From contig CM031620.1 of NCBI GenBank assembly GCA_018398815.1, forward strand, positions 68,016,760 to 68,080,759: a stretch of 64,000 bases of DNA, written 5' to 3'. How positions within the stretch are numbered: position 1 is the stretch's first letter; the number at the start of each line of letters is the position of its first letter. Below the pieces are notes generated by a model. That model worked only from the letters and a program-made list of their open reading frames with translations, was not told the DNA's origin and did no database searches. Source of the DNA: Conus ventricosus (lineage: Eukaryota > Mollusca > Gastropoda > Neogastropoda > Conidae). Both the position numbers and the translations under genes were made by a program. Shown piece by piece: positions 28,301 to 40,994 of this stretch.

Positions 28301-31300
28301 TGTGTGTGTGTGTGCATGTGAGTGTGTGTGCGAGAGAGAAAGAGCATGTCCACATGCATGCTTACAAGTTTTAAAAACAGTACATCCTGAAATGCAATAT
28401 GTATGTTTGTGACGAAAATTGTTCCCTACAAAGAGGGTTGGGTTTTAAAGGTGTCATTTCTAGAATATCAGCCACACATCAGTCACTACACTCAGTCTCC
28501 ACATTAGGGGACTGAAATTGTCAAACAGGTCAGTCACCACACTCAGTCTCCACATTAGGGCACTGACTTTCAATCAGGTCAGTCACTACACTCAGTCTCC
28601 ACATTAGGGCACTGACTTGTCAGTCAGGTCAGTCAACCACACTCAGTCTCCACATTAGGGCACGACTTGTCGATAGGTCAGTCACTAAAACTCATCTCCC
28701 ATTAGGGCACTGACTTGTCGATAGGTCAGTCACTACACTCAGTTCTCCAAAATTAGGGCACTGACTTGTCGATAGGTCAGTCACTACACTCAGTCTCCAC
28801 ATTAGGGGACTGACTTGTCGATAGGTCAGTCACTACACTCAGTCTCCACATTAGGGCACTAACTTGTCGATAGGTCAGTCACCCACCTTTAGTCTCCACA
28901 TTAGGGCACTGACTTGTCGATTTGGTCAGTCACTACAACCATCTAAGATCTTTATATTAGGGCACTGACTTCTCAGTCAGGCCATCATCACACACCCATC
29001 TCCACATTAGGGGTACTGACTTGTCAATCAGGTCAGTCACTACACATGTGTAGGACACTGACTTGTCAATCAGGTCAGTCACTACACATGACCCACATTA
29101 GGACATTGACTTGTCAATCAGTCAGTCACTACACATGATCTCCACATTAGGACACTGACTTGTCAATCAGGTCAGTCACTAAAACATGATCTCCACATTA
29201 GGGCACTGACTTGTCAATCAGGTCAGTCACTACACACGATCCCCACATTAGGGGACTGACTTGTCAATCAGGTCAGTCACTACACACGATCTCCACATTA
29301 GGGCACTGACTTGTCATTAGGTCAGTCACTATACACGATCTCCACATTAGGGCACTGACTTGTCAATCAGGTCAGTCACTACACACGATCCCACATTAGG
29401 CACTGATTGTCAATCAGGTCAGTCACTACATATGATCTCCACATTAGGGCACTGACTTGTCAATCAGGTCAGTCACTACACACGATCTCCACATTAGGGC
29501 ACTGACTTGTCAAAACAGGTCAGTCACTACACATGATCTCCACATTGGGCACTGACTTGTCAATCAGGTCAGTCACTACACCCCGATCCCCACATTAGGG
29601 CACTGACTTGTCAATCAGTCAGTCACTACACACGATCTCCACATTAGGACACTGACTTGTCAATCAGGTCAGTCACTACACATGATCTCCACATTAGGAC
29701 ACTGACTTGTCAATCAGGTCATCATTACACATGATCTCCACATTAGGGCACTGACTTGTCAATCAGGTCAGTCACACACACGATCCCACATTAGGGCACT
29801 GACTTGTCAATCAGGTCAGTCACTACACACGATCTCCACATTAGGGCACTGACTTGTCAAACAGGTCAGTCACTACACATGATCTCCACATTAGGGCACT
29901 GACTTGTCAATCAGGTGGCGGCTGTGTTGATCTGTCCAGGGCCAGCTTATAATGGTCTCTGTTTTTACAGCAGTGACAGCAGATCACAGTAGAATGGATG
30001 CAAGTCCTGTGAATGGGGAGAGCAGAAAACAATGAAATATCTTATCTCAGGACTAGTCTACATTTTAAAGATATAGTGAAACTGCAAAATAAGAATCCTC
30101 CCCCTAGAGACTCTCTCCTGCCTAAAGACCCAAACTTACAATTTAATTTGAGATCTAGGACAGTAATGAGAAGCCCCAACACAGTTTCAAGAAAAAAAAA
30201 GAGACAAAAATTAAAAACAAAAGAAAAATAATTAAAGTTTAAACAACAACAGCAAATGAAATAATGCAAGTACTGGACAATGAAGAGAACTAAACAAAAC
30301 ACCAAAATAAAAGATATTTTTAAAAAATATTAAAAATCCATAAAATAAAAGATCTTCAGTTTCTTTAGTTTTTACTAAAAACCATATCATTTTCTTACAA
30401 GTTACAATATTTTCTTTCTTTTCAACTCTCCCAGGTCAACACAAACTAGTAAACAAATACCTCAATCCCTTTCATGCTTGCAGATCACTCAAATGAAACA
30501 AAGATCTTATTTCAACATTTGGCTGTTCTGAGCTGTCACCCCTATAATCACACTAAAACGTGTCGAGATAAAAATCCTGTGCACTACTAATAAAATACTG
30601 AAAACATTTCATTCACTGGAACTGGAAGGCCCACAACACTGCTTACAAATTACATGGACCCTTTCCCCAACACTCAATCATCCGGGGTAAGCTGTTTCAA
30701 TGGTCATTCTTTGGATGCCTGTGACTTAATCACTTTTCAAGCAATTCTCTCACTACCTTCAACCAAAATAAAGGAAACTATTTGTGGTTTCAAGTTGCAC
30801 TAGAGGCATTTGTGGGATATTTTGAGGGAGAGGGAGGGAAGAGCCTTCCTACCAACTGTTGAAGATGCTGTGGGGTTAAATGGGAAGGGCTTGAGCCACA
30901 AGTCATGTTTTAATTGCTGAACGGACACATCTCTGACAGTGTTGCTTACATTTCCTGATCACCGTAACAGTGTTAGTATCCATTGGGCTTGGTCAACACC
31001 AAATACATGACAGGAACCTTAGATAAACCCTGTGTCATGTAGTTTCTGACCACAATGCAACCATCCTCATACATAGAATCATCTTCCATCATCCTCTTTG
31101 TCTCCGACCATCATACAGAAAAGCCTCAAATTCTGCATCTATCATTGTATCAACCTTCAGACCACCGCCACATCTTTTAAAAATTGTACAGCTCACTCCC
31201 AGTACGGTACCATTCCGTTCAGGAATGCACCTCACACAGCGTTCATTCAACTCGTTTTTTAATTATCAACAACAAATTACAATAACATTATGTTTCAATT

Positions 31301-34045
31301 GTCCATTAGTTTCCTTCTGCACTATTAGTATTAGTTCAGAATTTTCATTTTCAATAATTTTTCTTTTCAACAACGACTTGTGTTTTTGCAACAACAAAAT
31401 ATATGTATCCCTAGAAAAGAGTGTTTCGTTACTACTATCAGCCAAATTCCCAGTCACTAATGCAGAATAAGAATTAATGCCCGGCTCTCACAGTGATCTC
31501 TGTTTTGACATCTTCGCCACATCCATACCTGTAGTAAGCTCAAATCAGACAGGTAATCCATGCCTGTAGTAAGCTCAAATCAGACCGGTAATCCATGCCT
31601 GTAGTAAACTCAAATCAGACAGGTAATCCATGCCTGTAGTAATTCAAATCAGACAGGTAATCCATGCCTGTAGTAAGCTCAAATCACAGGTATTGAGGTA
31701 ATCCATACCTGTAGTAAGCTCAAATCAGACTGGTAATCCATCCCTGTAGGAAGTTCAAATCAGACAGGTAATCCATGCCTGCAGTAAGCTCAAATCAGAC
31801 AGGTAATCCATACCTGTAGTAAGTTCAAATCAGACAGGTAACCCGTGCCTGTAGTAAGTTCAAATCAGACGGGTAATCCATACCTGTAGTAACTCAAATC
31901 AGACAGGTAATCCATGCTGTAGTAAGTTCAAATCAGACAGGTAATCCATGCCTGTAGTAAGCTCAAATCAGACAGGTCAGTATCTGTAGATTCTCACAGA
32001 CTGTCGTTTGATGAACATGGTGGAACCCTTCAGACGGAGATGCCCATTCATGCCAGTTCCACGACTAAACAATCATTGTCACCAGTCAAAGGCTAGTGGG
32101 TGACGTCCTGCACATGTTGGGTCAGAACAGACACCAAAGAACACAACTGAAGTGACCCAGTGTGAGTGCTAGGTCACCTCATGATGACCTGACAGGGTTC
32201 CCAGGGACTTCAGCTTATGCCAAGTAAGGACCTTGTAAGGACCTATAAGGACCATTTTCTAAATTAGTAAGGACCTCTACATTAACATTAGCAGCATATA
32301 TATTACAAAAACGTACTTGTATATCTCTTCATGGAAATGCACCAAACACAGCGTACACCCAATATAACTTGGCTGCTGTACTGCAGAATCAAATCACACT
32401 GAAAACTGTTTGTTCCCTTGTTCAGCCTTCAGTAAGAACAATGTCTTGAGTCTCTTGTCTTCCACTTCAATCCACTCTTTTCACACCTAAAACTAAAACC
32501 AGCTGATACTTTAACCTGACAGTCATAGCTGATACTTAAACTTGAATGCCAATCTTTCACAAAAGAAGAGATAAGTTTTTTTTAAAAAATGACACTGAGA
32601 ATGAGAAACAAAAACAAAACTGTTATTAGTGGTCGTAGGCACTTTCAGATCCTGAATATATGTCGGAGAAAAAAAAAAATGAGCACACACACATACACTG
32701 GCCTTAATCAGCATTTTTCCATTCTTTTTCGACCCTTGTGATGTCCTGTTGAACTCTCTCTGCTTCATTTTTTCTGTCCTTAGCTAACAAACGCAGAGTG
32801 TTGGATCGTTCAATCAGACTGAAACTTCTCTGCTCCTGGGACTGGAAGCTTAGACGGTCAGCCTCTTCAAGTAGACGACGTGCCTCATCACTGGTGCATT
32901 TATGTTTCTTCCTCAGGTTGACCAGTTCTTCTCCTAACCGCTTCTCTTCTCTTTTTCCACAGCTGCCTCCTCCTCTTGCCTCTGTTCAGCAAGGTATCTG
33001 TCATATCTTCCCTAGGCTCCTGATGCTGAGACAAGGAGTTTTTTGTCAATGACAACTCCCTCCACACCTCCCATATTATGAATATGGTCTAGCACAACCT
33101 ACGTGCCATCGACGCCAAATGCAGTGATCTTTCGCACACAGAACATCGAGCATAATGTTTGTTTTGGGGATCCTTCAGCAACCAGTCCTTGTACTGCTTT
33201 TTTTTTTACCCAATGATCCTGAAATGCACTTTCCTGGCATTTAGATTGCCTTGAGCAAAGACTGGAAAATGATGGATGTAAGTATCGAGTCTTCACGCGA
33301 AACGAGACCATGCAAAACTAGGACGAGACCTTGAGAAAAACCAAAACTTCCAAGCTGAAAGTTGTCTGCTAGGCTAGGGCCGTTTGTCAGAACCCATTGG
33401 CGAGCAGATTTCAGAGTAAGTACCACTTGCTTCCGAGATTTTCCAACCAGCATTTCGCCATTGACGATTTTTTTGGCTGTCATAAGGACTTGTAAGGACC
33501 TTGATGCTAATATAAACACTTGTAAGGCCTTACTTGAGGTGTTTCAAAATGTAAGGACCTGTAAGGACCGGTAAGGACCCTGGGAACCCTGCCTGATTGG
33601 ATTGTTCTCAGTGCTGGGGAGCCCCTCAACAAGACAAAACAGGATATGGTTGTGTGGGGCCGGAATAGGTGATATGGAAATAAGACACAGACAAGTGGAC
33701 ACAGAACGATTGATAGCAAAATAAATAACTATAAATAAAAAATGTTTAAAAGGAGACAGAGAAGATGATTGATAGCAAAAAAAAAAAAAAAGTGAAAGAG
33801 ATTAGTTGTTTACATCTGTAACAGGCTTACTCTTCTTCAAAGATCTATTTGTCATAGAGCAGTATCGCTTGAATTAGTGCAGATATGGACCATAGATGCT
33901 GAACTTCGCATTGACAAGGCACTGAGAAGGTTAATCACAGTATATGCATTAACTAAAAGGCAAAATTTGAAAAAACTGATAACTGTCTGTGTGTGTGTGC
34001 GTGTCTGTGTGTGTGTGTGTGCGTGTCTGTGTGTGTGTGCGTGCA

Positions 34046-34089
<44 letters not shown>

Positions 34090-34304
34090 TGCATGTGCAT
34101 GCATGCATCTGTGATTTACAATACTACATACATGTATAAACATGTATAAACCTGGCACAAGCATCTAATCAGGGTTCATAGCCTAAGAGCATCCCAAAAT
34201 TCCCAAACTTTTCCCAAACTTTCAAAACCACTTTCTGGATTTTTCAAAGACCTTTAAACGGCCCTAAAACTGAAATTAAGTAGATAAAAGGGACACGTAA
34301 ATAA

Positions 34305-34346
<42 letters not shown>

Positions 34347-37300
34347 CAGACAGATTACCTTTTTATAGAACAGTTCCTCATTATCACACCAATCTTCTGG
34401 CCTTATCACTGTCTGTTCACAATGAATCAAAGAAAATGTAGACTATTATATTCCTTTTTTCCAGCCACAATGCACTGCCGTTATTTGAAAAATGAATCAC
34501 TGGATTCTGTCCTACATGTCATAAAAATTACAACTGTCAATTCCAAAGGCAGTCAATGTGTTGTAGTTGACCACAAGTTCATTTAAAATTAAATGCAAAA
34601 GAACTGACACACATATTTCAAACATGGGTAGCAGAATTTCTGGCTCTACTTTCCAGGGTTCCCACAGATATCAGAAAAAAAAGTTCAAGGGGTTTTCAAG
34701 GGAATTTCCAGGGGTTAGCAGCTTCATTCAAGGGGTAGTAATTAACAACTTTCTTGCAAAGTTATGTTTATTAAACTCTATGAGCAGCCTGTTACTATCA
34801 ATCATTAACTTAACATCATTTCTTACCTCGTATTCATGCTAGCACAACTGGTCAGGTCCAGTAGATGGAAGAAGAAGGCAGGTACAGTTGTCATTGTTTT
34901 CTCTGAATTACACTGCGACTTTACAGTTTAACACAACCAGCACAGAGCTGACCACCGCTTCCGTTACTAATGATAGTCTTGAGTCTGAATGCACAGGAGA
35001 ATACAGTCACCTTTGCAGAAACTTTCCCTTTTGTCGATTTTTCTTCAGTACATAGAAAATATACACCTTCGGAGTTCTTCCAATACCTTACACACTTTGC
35101 ACGCACATGGCATCTTGCAGGCTCAGTAGCACTATTTGGCGCAAAACATCGACCGTCGACACAACCCCGATGGTAACCAAAGGGAAAGAACTCTGTTGGC
35201 TTCTACACTTACGTCTATAGTAAGTCAAACACTAGTCACTGACGAGTTACTTCCCTTCTGCTTCAGCTAGGCTGTTGTCGGTTGCTACGGGATCGGCGAT
35301 CACGAAGCCACATGGAGTGACAGAGATTGTAATATATTTCGTATAAAAAAACATTTTCTTGAGTGACAGTCACTTCCTTGCTTTGAGAGGACAGATTGTG
35401 ACCGATTTTGAAATTTCAAGGACTTTTCCAGGGGGGTTAGGCCTTCAGCTTATTTTTAAGTACTTTTCCAGGCCTTGAAATGGTCATGTCAAATCTCAAG
35501 CACTTTTCAAAAAATAAGGAGGCGTACGAACCCTGACTTTCCTACAGTTTTTTCAGCAATAAATTTGTCTAACTCATTCACAGCCACACGTTTTCCTTTC
35601 TTTTCTTAATGGGCAAAAACATCAACCTGAACAACGTAAAAAAACAAGAAGGTTGAGGTACGGCTGGTGGGAGAGCGCTTGGATAGCTTGGCTAACTACT
35701 AAAACAAAAGGTTCACCAAAAATCATATTCCGACTTCGTCTCATTTTTCCTCCTGTGGCCACGAGAATGTGACCTGTGATCCCGCGCGATGGAACACTTC
35801 TTCTTCTTCCTAAAAGACTGGTTCACTCAAAAACGAGTAGGTCACCAGCGCGAATGTTAAAAAATAAAATAAAATAAAATAAAGTGCGACTCAGCCTGTT
35901 GGCCCCTGGAGCAAAATTCGGCAACAAGGGGTCGCACACGACATTCAAAAAGTTAAAAGTAATGGCCAGGTTCAGGCCCAGGTAACCATAAAATATCTGG
36001 GGAAGTTAAAATAGAAAAATCAGTCAATATGCAGATCTCAAGACTGTCGTATCAGTTTGATTTCTAAATGAGAATGCATTTGTGGCAATCTTGATGGCAC
36101 CCGGCAGTGAGTTCCACAGCCGTACAGAACTAGGATAAAATGAATGTAAATGGCTGTCAATATTTGATGCAGGTATGGCATAAGATTGACCGCCACTCCT
36201 GGTGCTACTTTTGTTCAATACTAGTTGTTCCATTGGGATATCAATTAGTTTAGCTCTGTCTTTGAAGAAGGTATTAAGTTTGATAAAAGCTCTCCTCTAT
36301 TCTACTGGTTTCCATTCTAACTTCCTAATGTTCTTCCTAGTATTCCCTTTCTCTCTGATATGGTTTCCTGTTACGAACCGTGCTGCTCTCTTCTGAATCT
36401 TTTCGAGGTTATCAATGTCCTTTAAATTGTAAAGATCCCAGACTGAGCAACCATATTCCAGTACTGGTCTAACCAGTGTTTTGTAGCAGTCGTCCTTAAC
36501 CTTTTGGGGGCAGTCGTTGATATTCCTGTATAAGAAAGCTAAGATGTTTGCTTTCTTACATACTAAATTGTAACGTTCTTTCCATTTGAGACTATCTATA
36601 ATCACGCCTAAATATTTTGCAGCATTGGTTTCTTTAAAGAATAGTATTGTGAATAGAATATTCTGATCTAGTTGGTGAGCGTTTATTACATATACAGACC
36701 TGCCAACCCCCTAAGAGACCAATGAGTAAGAATGGAAGCTCAGTGAGGCAGAAATGTGTAATTTCTGAGAGCTAAGAGTAATCAAGCGCGACATTTACCT
36801 TTTTTCAAACAAACACGATGCGATGAAATTGTTCGCACAATTTTTGTGAACTTTACTTTTCTTCAAAAACAAGCTTTTCTTTTAAGTGTCACAAGAAATC
36901 TTTACAAATTATGAAAATGTTGAATACACTGGAAACACACACAAATCCCCTAAACCATCATGGCATGGCACACCAAGGCTTACCTAAAAAATTGGAAGTG
37001 AAATGAGGCAGGGAACAGTAAACAATAAACAGTAAACAAGTGGGGTAACGTTTGCTCCCATAAGGAAACCTAACACAAAGTAACTTTTATTCAAGACTGG
37101 CACAGCCTTTTAAATTTGAATAAGGTCAGACAAATACATAAGACGAACAATCTAATAGTGGGGGAAAAAAAAACAAGCGCAGGCCAACTCAACTGTCTTG
37201 ATAGTAATGACTTGGCAAAGATTTGGACTTAAGGAGGGGGGGAGTTCGAAGATGGAGAAACTGGGAACATGAAATTAAGAAAATATATAACCTAAAAAAT

Positions 37301-39924
37301 GTTCTCCCCTGTTGCTGATTCTGTGCATGTGGGGTTGGCCATCAGCTCTGTGGTGATTGTGTCATTTTTTAAGTATCGCATCAACCCAGGAAAGAATTTG
37401 TCGTCCCCCTCCCCCCCTTCCTGACTTTCATCAGTCCCAAACACAAACGGTCCATTCTGCAGTCGAGATGCAGCAAGGGTCCTTACAATGTGTGTTGTCT
37501 TTGTTCGACTGCTCTTGAACTGTTTGGCGATCTCCGAATCTGAGAACGCTTCTTTAAAAAGCTGGGATGCATGGTCGGCTGCACTAAGAGCGATGTGCTC
37601 GACGAAAAATCCGGCCACCAATGCTTCAGCCCGAATTACCCTTTTCCTACTTTCATCCTCTTTTGTGGTGTCTACAGTCTGAAAAGACTGTGTGATGCTG
37701 GAAAAATTCGGCGCGTTAGAGGAATCGATGTGCTTGCGTGACTCAAGGCGACGCTTCACATCCACCATCCCGCCATGGGAAATTGTGAAGTCCGACTCGC
37801 AAGTGGTACACCGTGCACAATTTACACCTTTAGCCGAAGGTCGTATGCAGGGGAACTTTTCCGAGTATTCTTTTCGGAACTTTTGACCAGTTTTTTCTTT
37901 TTTGCATCTTGTCCAAAACTTTCTACTCCACGTTTCGACATTTTCGGAGCTAAAACTTCAAAAGGACGCCAACTTCGCCGAAGGGTAAAGATGGTGAAAC
38001 GAACTGCGCATGACCGGAAACGCTTCTTGAAGATTACTGGTTATACGCACGGTGCCGTGCGTGTCTGTACATAAGCCGATTTTTTCGTCCGTTTTTTTTG
38101 TGTTTTTTTTTAAACTTTCAATGCGTAATTTTTTGGCTAAATGCGTAAGGGCGTAAGAATTATCACTTGGGCGTAATAAATTACGCGAAATGCGTAATGG
38201 TTGACAGGTCTGCATATACGCAACACTTGGCACTTCTGGGTATGAAATTCCATTTTCCAAGTTCTCTTGTAAACCGTTTAGATCTTCTTGTAGAATGTGT
38301 GTATCATTCTTGCTTCTGATGTTCTATATATACTAAGCTGTCATCTGCAAAAAGCCTTATAGTAGTTCCAGGAGAGAGATTTCTACTTATGTCATTTATA
38401 TAAATTAAAAAAAAAACGGCCCCAGAACAGTTCCCTGTGGTACACCTGACAAGACTGGTTTACAATGGGATGACGACCCTTCCACAACCACTTTCTGCGT
38501 TCTCCCAACAAGGAATGATCTAGACCATTTTAGCAAAGAACCGCCAATGCCGATGTGTTCTAATTTAAGCAGCAGGCCCTCATGGTCAACCTTATCAAAG
38601 GCTTTAGAAAAGTCTAATAAAATTGCATCTATTTGCTGTCTGTTGTTAAGACAGTTATTAAAATCATTGAGAGTTGTTATAAGCAGAGTCTCACAACTCC
38701 TTCGGTGTCTAAAACCATGCTGGGCGTTATTTAAGAAGTCATATTTGTCAAGATGGTCCATTATGCTACTATATATTATGTGTTCAAGTAATTTTGCTGA
38801 TATGGATGTAAGAGATACTGGTCTATAGTTCTCTGCTTTTGTTTTGTCACCCTTTTTGAATAAAGGGACAATGCTAGCATCTCGCCACTCATCAGGTATT
38901 ACTCCCTGCTCCAGTGAAGCTTGGAAAAGTAGTTGGTATACCTCAGTCAATTCATTGGCACATAATTTTAAGAGCTTGCAGGAATGCCATCAGGACCAGT
39001 AGCTTTGTATTAACTTACTGCCATTATGGCTGATGAGGGCTCCTTCACCCGTCGATCCTATATCGATGTTTTTTCTGTATGCTGCACAGTACGCAGACTG
39101 CTTGTTGCCAGCATTTTTCCACAGCCATCGTTTATAACACAGATTTTTGAGCCAAAACTTGCTGAAAACGCATTGGCCCGGCATTTTGATTTCTTGGAGA
39201 GACGTGGATATTCCAAGGGAAGTAACTCGTGTTAAGCTAGAAATCGAAAGTTCATTTCTGCTCAATTCGCTGCGGTTCATCTGACCGCATTTATTTTATT
39301 TTATAGTTATTTCCTCTTATATGTTAAAATTTCATGGTCCCCGGTTTTTTGTCTAAGCGGATTTCTTATATTGGTGACATAAATCCAAATTCACAAACTT
39401 TCACAAACCATATTCATGTTTTCTTACTTTTCAAAGACTTTCCTGGGCCTGGAAAACATCTTTTTTCCCCAAACCTTCCCAAACGCTATGAACCCTGATC
39501 TTACACTGACAAAAACAATGACCAACGCAAGGAGGCCCCAGAATGCAGGTAGACCTGCAACTTTTTCTCAATGACTAATATTAATGAAATTGTCAGCAAT
39601 GTTTATTTCTTCTTTTTTTTTCATAACAAAAACAACTCACCTGAATGTTAGGAAACTCAGTCAGGATGGTGGACAGCTTGTCATGGATGGTTTGCTGGCA
39701 GAACTTGATTTTTCGCATATAAAATCCACGTATCCTCACAATGCTGTAGTGTTTGTGGATCACAGTTGGAGTTTTCCTCTGAGTCTTGGAAAGGACGATG
39801 TCTATCAAGTCCTAAACAACAAAATTGTGAGTTGAGACCAAATCATAATTTTCCTGAGTTTGAAATTTGTTTGCTAACACACACAACAACAAAAAATCTC
39901 ACTTTTCAAGTAACACGCACACAT

Positions 39925-39956
<32 letters not shown>

Positions 39957-40173
39957 CACTCACACACACACACACTTTCTCTCTCTCCCAACAGCTCTGA
40001 CAGAGACACTGAGAGACAGAGATAATTATCAGAAACAGAAATATATCTAGAAAACAAAAGTAAATGGGTCAAATCGGTTGTGTTTTGTCTGAGTTCAGCA
40101 GAATTTTAACAACTGGGGTAAAATTCCATAAACCAAAGCAGTTGGCATGGTGATAGTGACTGTGGTAGTGTGT

Positions 40174-40230
<57 letters not shown>

Positions 40231-40933
40231 GCGCATGTGCATGTGTGTATGTGTGCACACATGCATGCATGTGCATGCTGATCTTCTTGAGTGTGCGTTT
40301 TGAAAAATTAAAAAAAAATTGTGTGCACTTAATGCTATCTCTCTCCGCAGGTCAACTTGCACAACAGGTCAGCTTGCACTACAGGTCAGCTTGCACTACA
40401 GGTCAGCTTGCACTACAGGTCAGCTTGCACTACAGGTCAGCTTGCACAACAGGTCAGCTTGCACAACAGGTCAGCTTGCACTACAGGTCAGCTTGCACTA
40501 CAGGTCAGCTTTCTTGCTTTTACTTCATAAAAGTAATGGTACTGATGAAGACTGCATTCTTTCTTGGCAATTATTAAATGCCACCTAATTGAATATTTTT
40601 TCAAATCAGCCTTGTGAAAAAACGATAAATGAAACAGTTGGGTATATAAATGAATTTTCTTGAAAACCATGGGCCTAGATACATGTACAGCTTCCATCAT
40701 GACAGAAATGACATCTACACTTTTGGGGTCTGCAGTAAAAGCTGGAGTCTGCTGCTTAGAATCTAAGGTCCTTTGATAACCTACTCGAAAACACAATTTT
40801 GTCTTAAAAACTGAACACAACTTCTTTAGAAAGATGACAGTATTTTCGTCTGGGAAAAAAAGTTTCTGGTCTCCAAACCAATCCTAAATTTTGCCTAAAT
40901 AGTGAGTGAGTGAGTGAGTGAGTGAGCGAGTGT

Positions 40934-40994
<61 letters not shown>

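Larger units (their letters stand above)
35797..39008 (-). mobile_element. CR1/Jockey-like LINE, copy 2, split by a hAT-like insertion
   Basis: Second copy of the 16236-18105 family, in two parts: 35797-36694 (3' end with (GAA)n and C-terminal block [14 protein letters not shown]) and 38213-39008 (RT motifs [18 protein letters not shown] and [12 protein letters not shown]). The break corresponds to copy 1 near 17140, with only CATATA duplicated, so the LINE was whole when the hAT-like element landed. It is 5'-truncated at about 39008 in a different place from copy 1. Frameshifts and a lost motif C interval make it dead. Confidence 0.88.
34170..39497. mobile_element. Outer DNA element with CAGGGTTCATAGC termini, containing nested elements
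   Basis: Left end CAGGGTTCATAGCCTAAG (34170); right end (reverse complement from 39497) CAGGGTTCATAGCGTTTGGG. Beyond the 13-bp match both ends share CCCAAAC-type subterminal DNA. Between them lie an 882-bp element, a split CR1-like LINE and a hAT-like element; subtracting these leaves about 1.1 kb of own sequence. The flanks (CATCTAAT / ATCTTACA) do not give a clean target-site duplication, so the pairing rests on the termini. Confidence 0.55.

Noticed and set aside
28440..29903. CRISPR-like array of about 50-bp units
   Set aside because: Units are directly tandem with no unique spacers, the context is a eukaryotic intron, and the unit derives from the exon boundary.
30013..30231. 72-codon plus-strand frame next to exon 3
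   Set aside because: Low-complexity Lys-rich end and no supporting signals. Antisense to intronic DNA.
39026..39235. 69-codon plus-strand frame beside the LINE
   Set aside because: No recognisable content and no splice or promoter signals. Likely part of the outer transposon's non-coding DNA.
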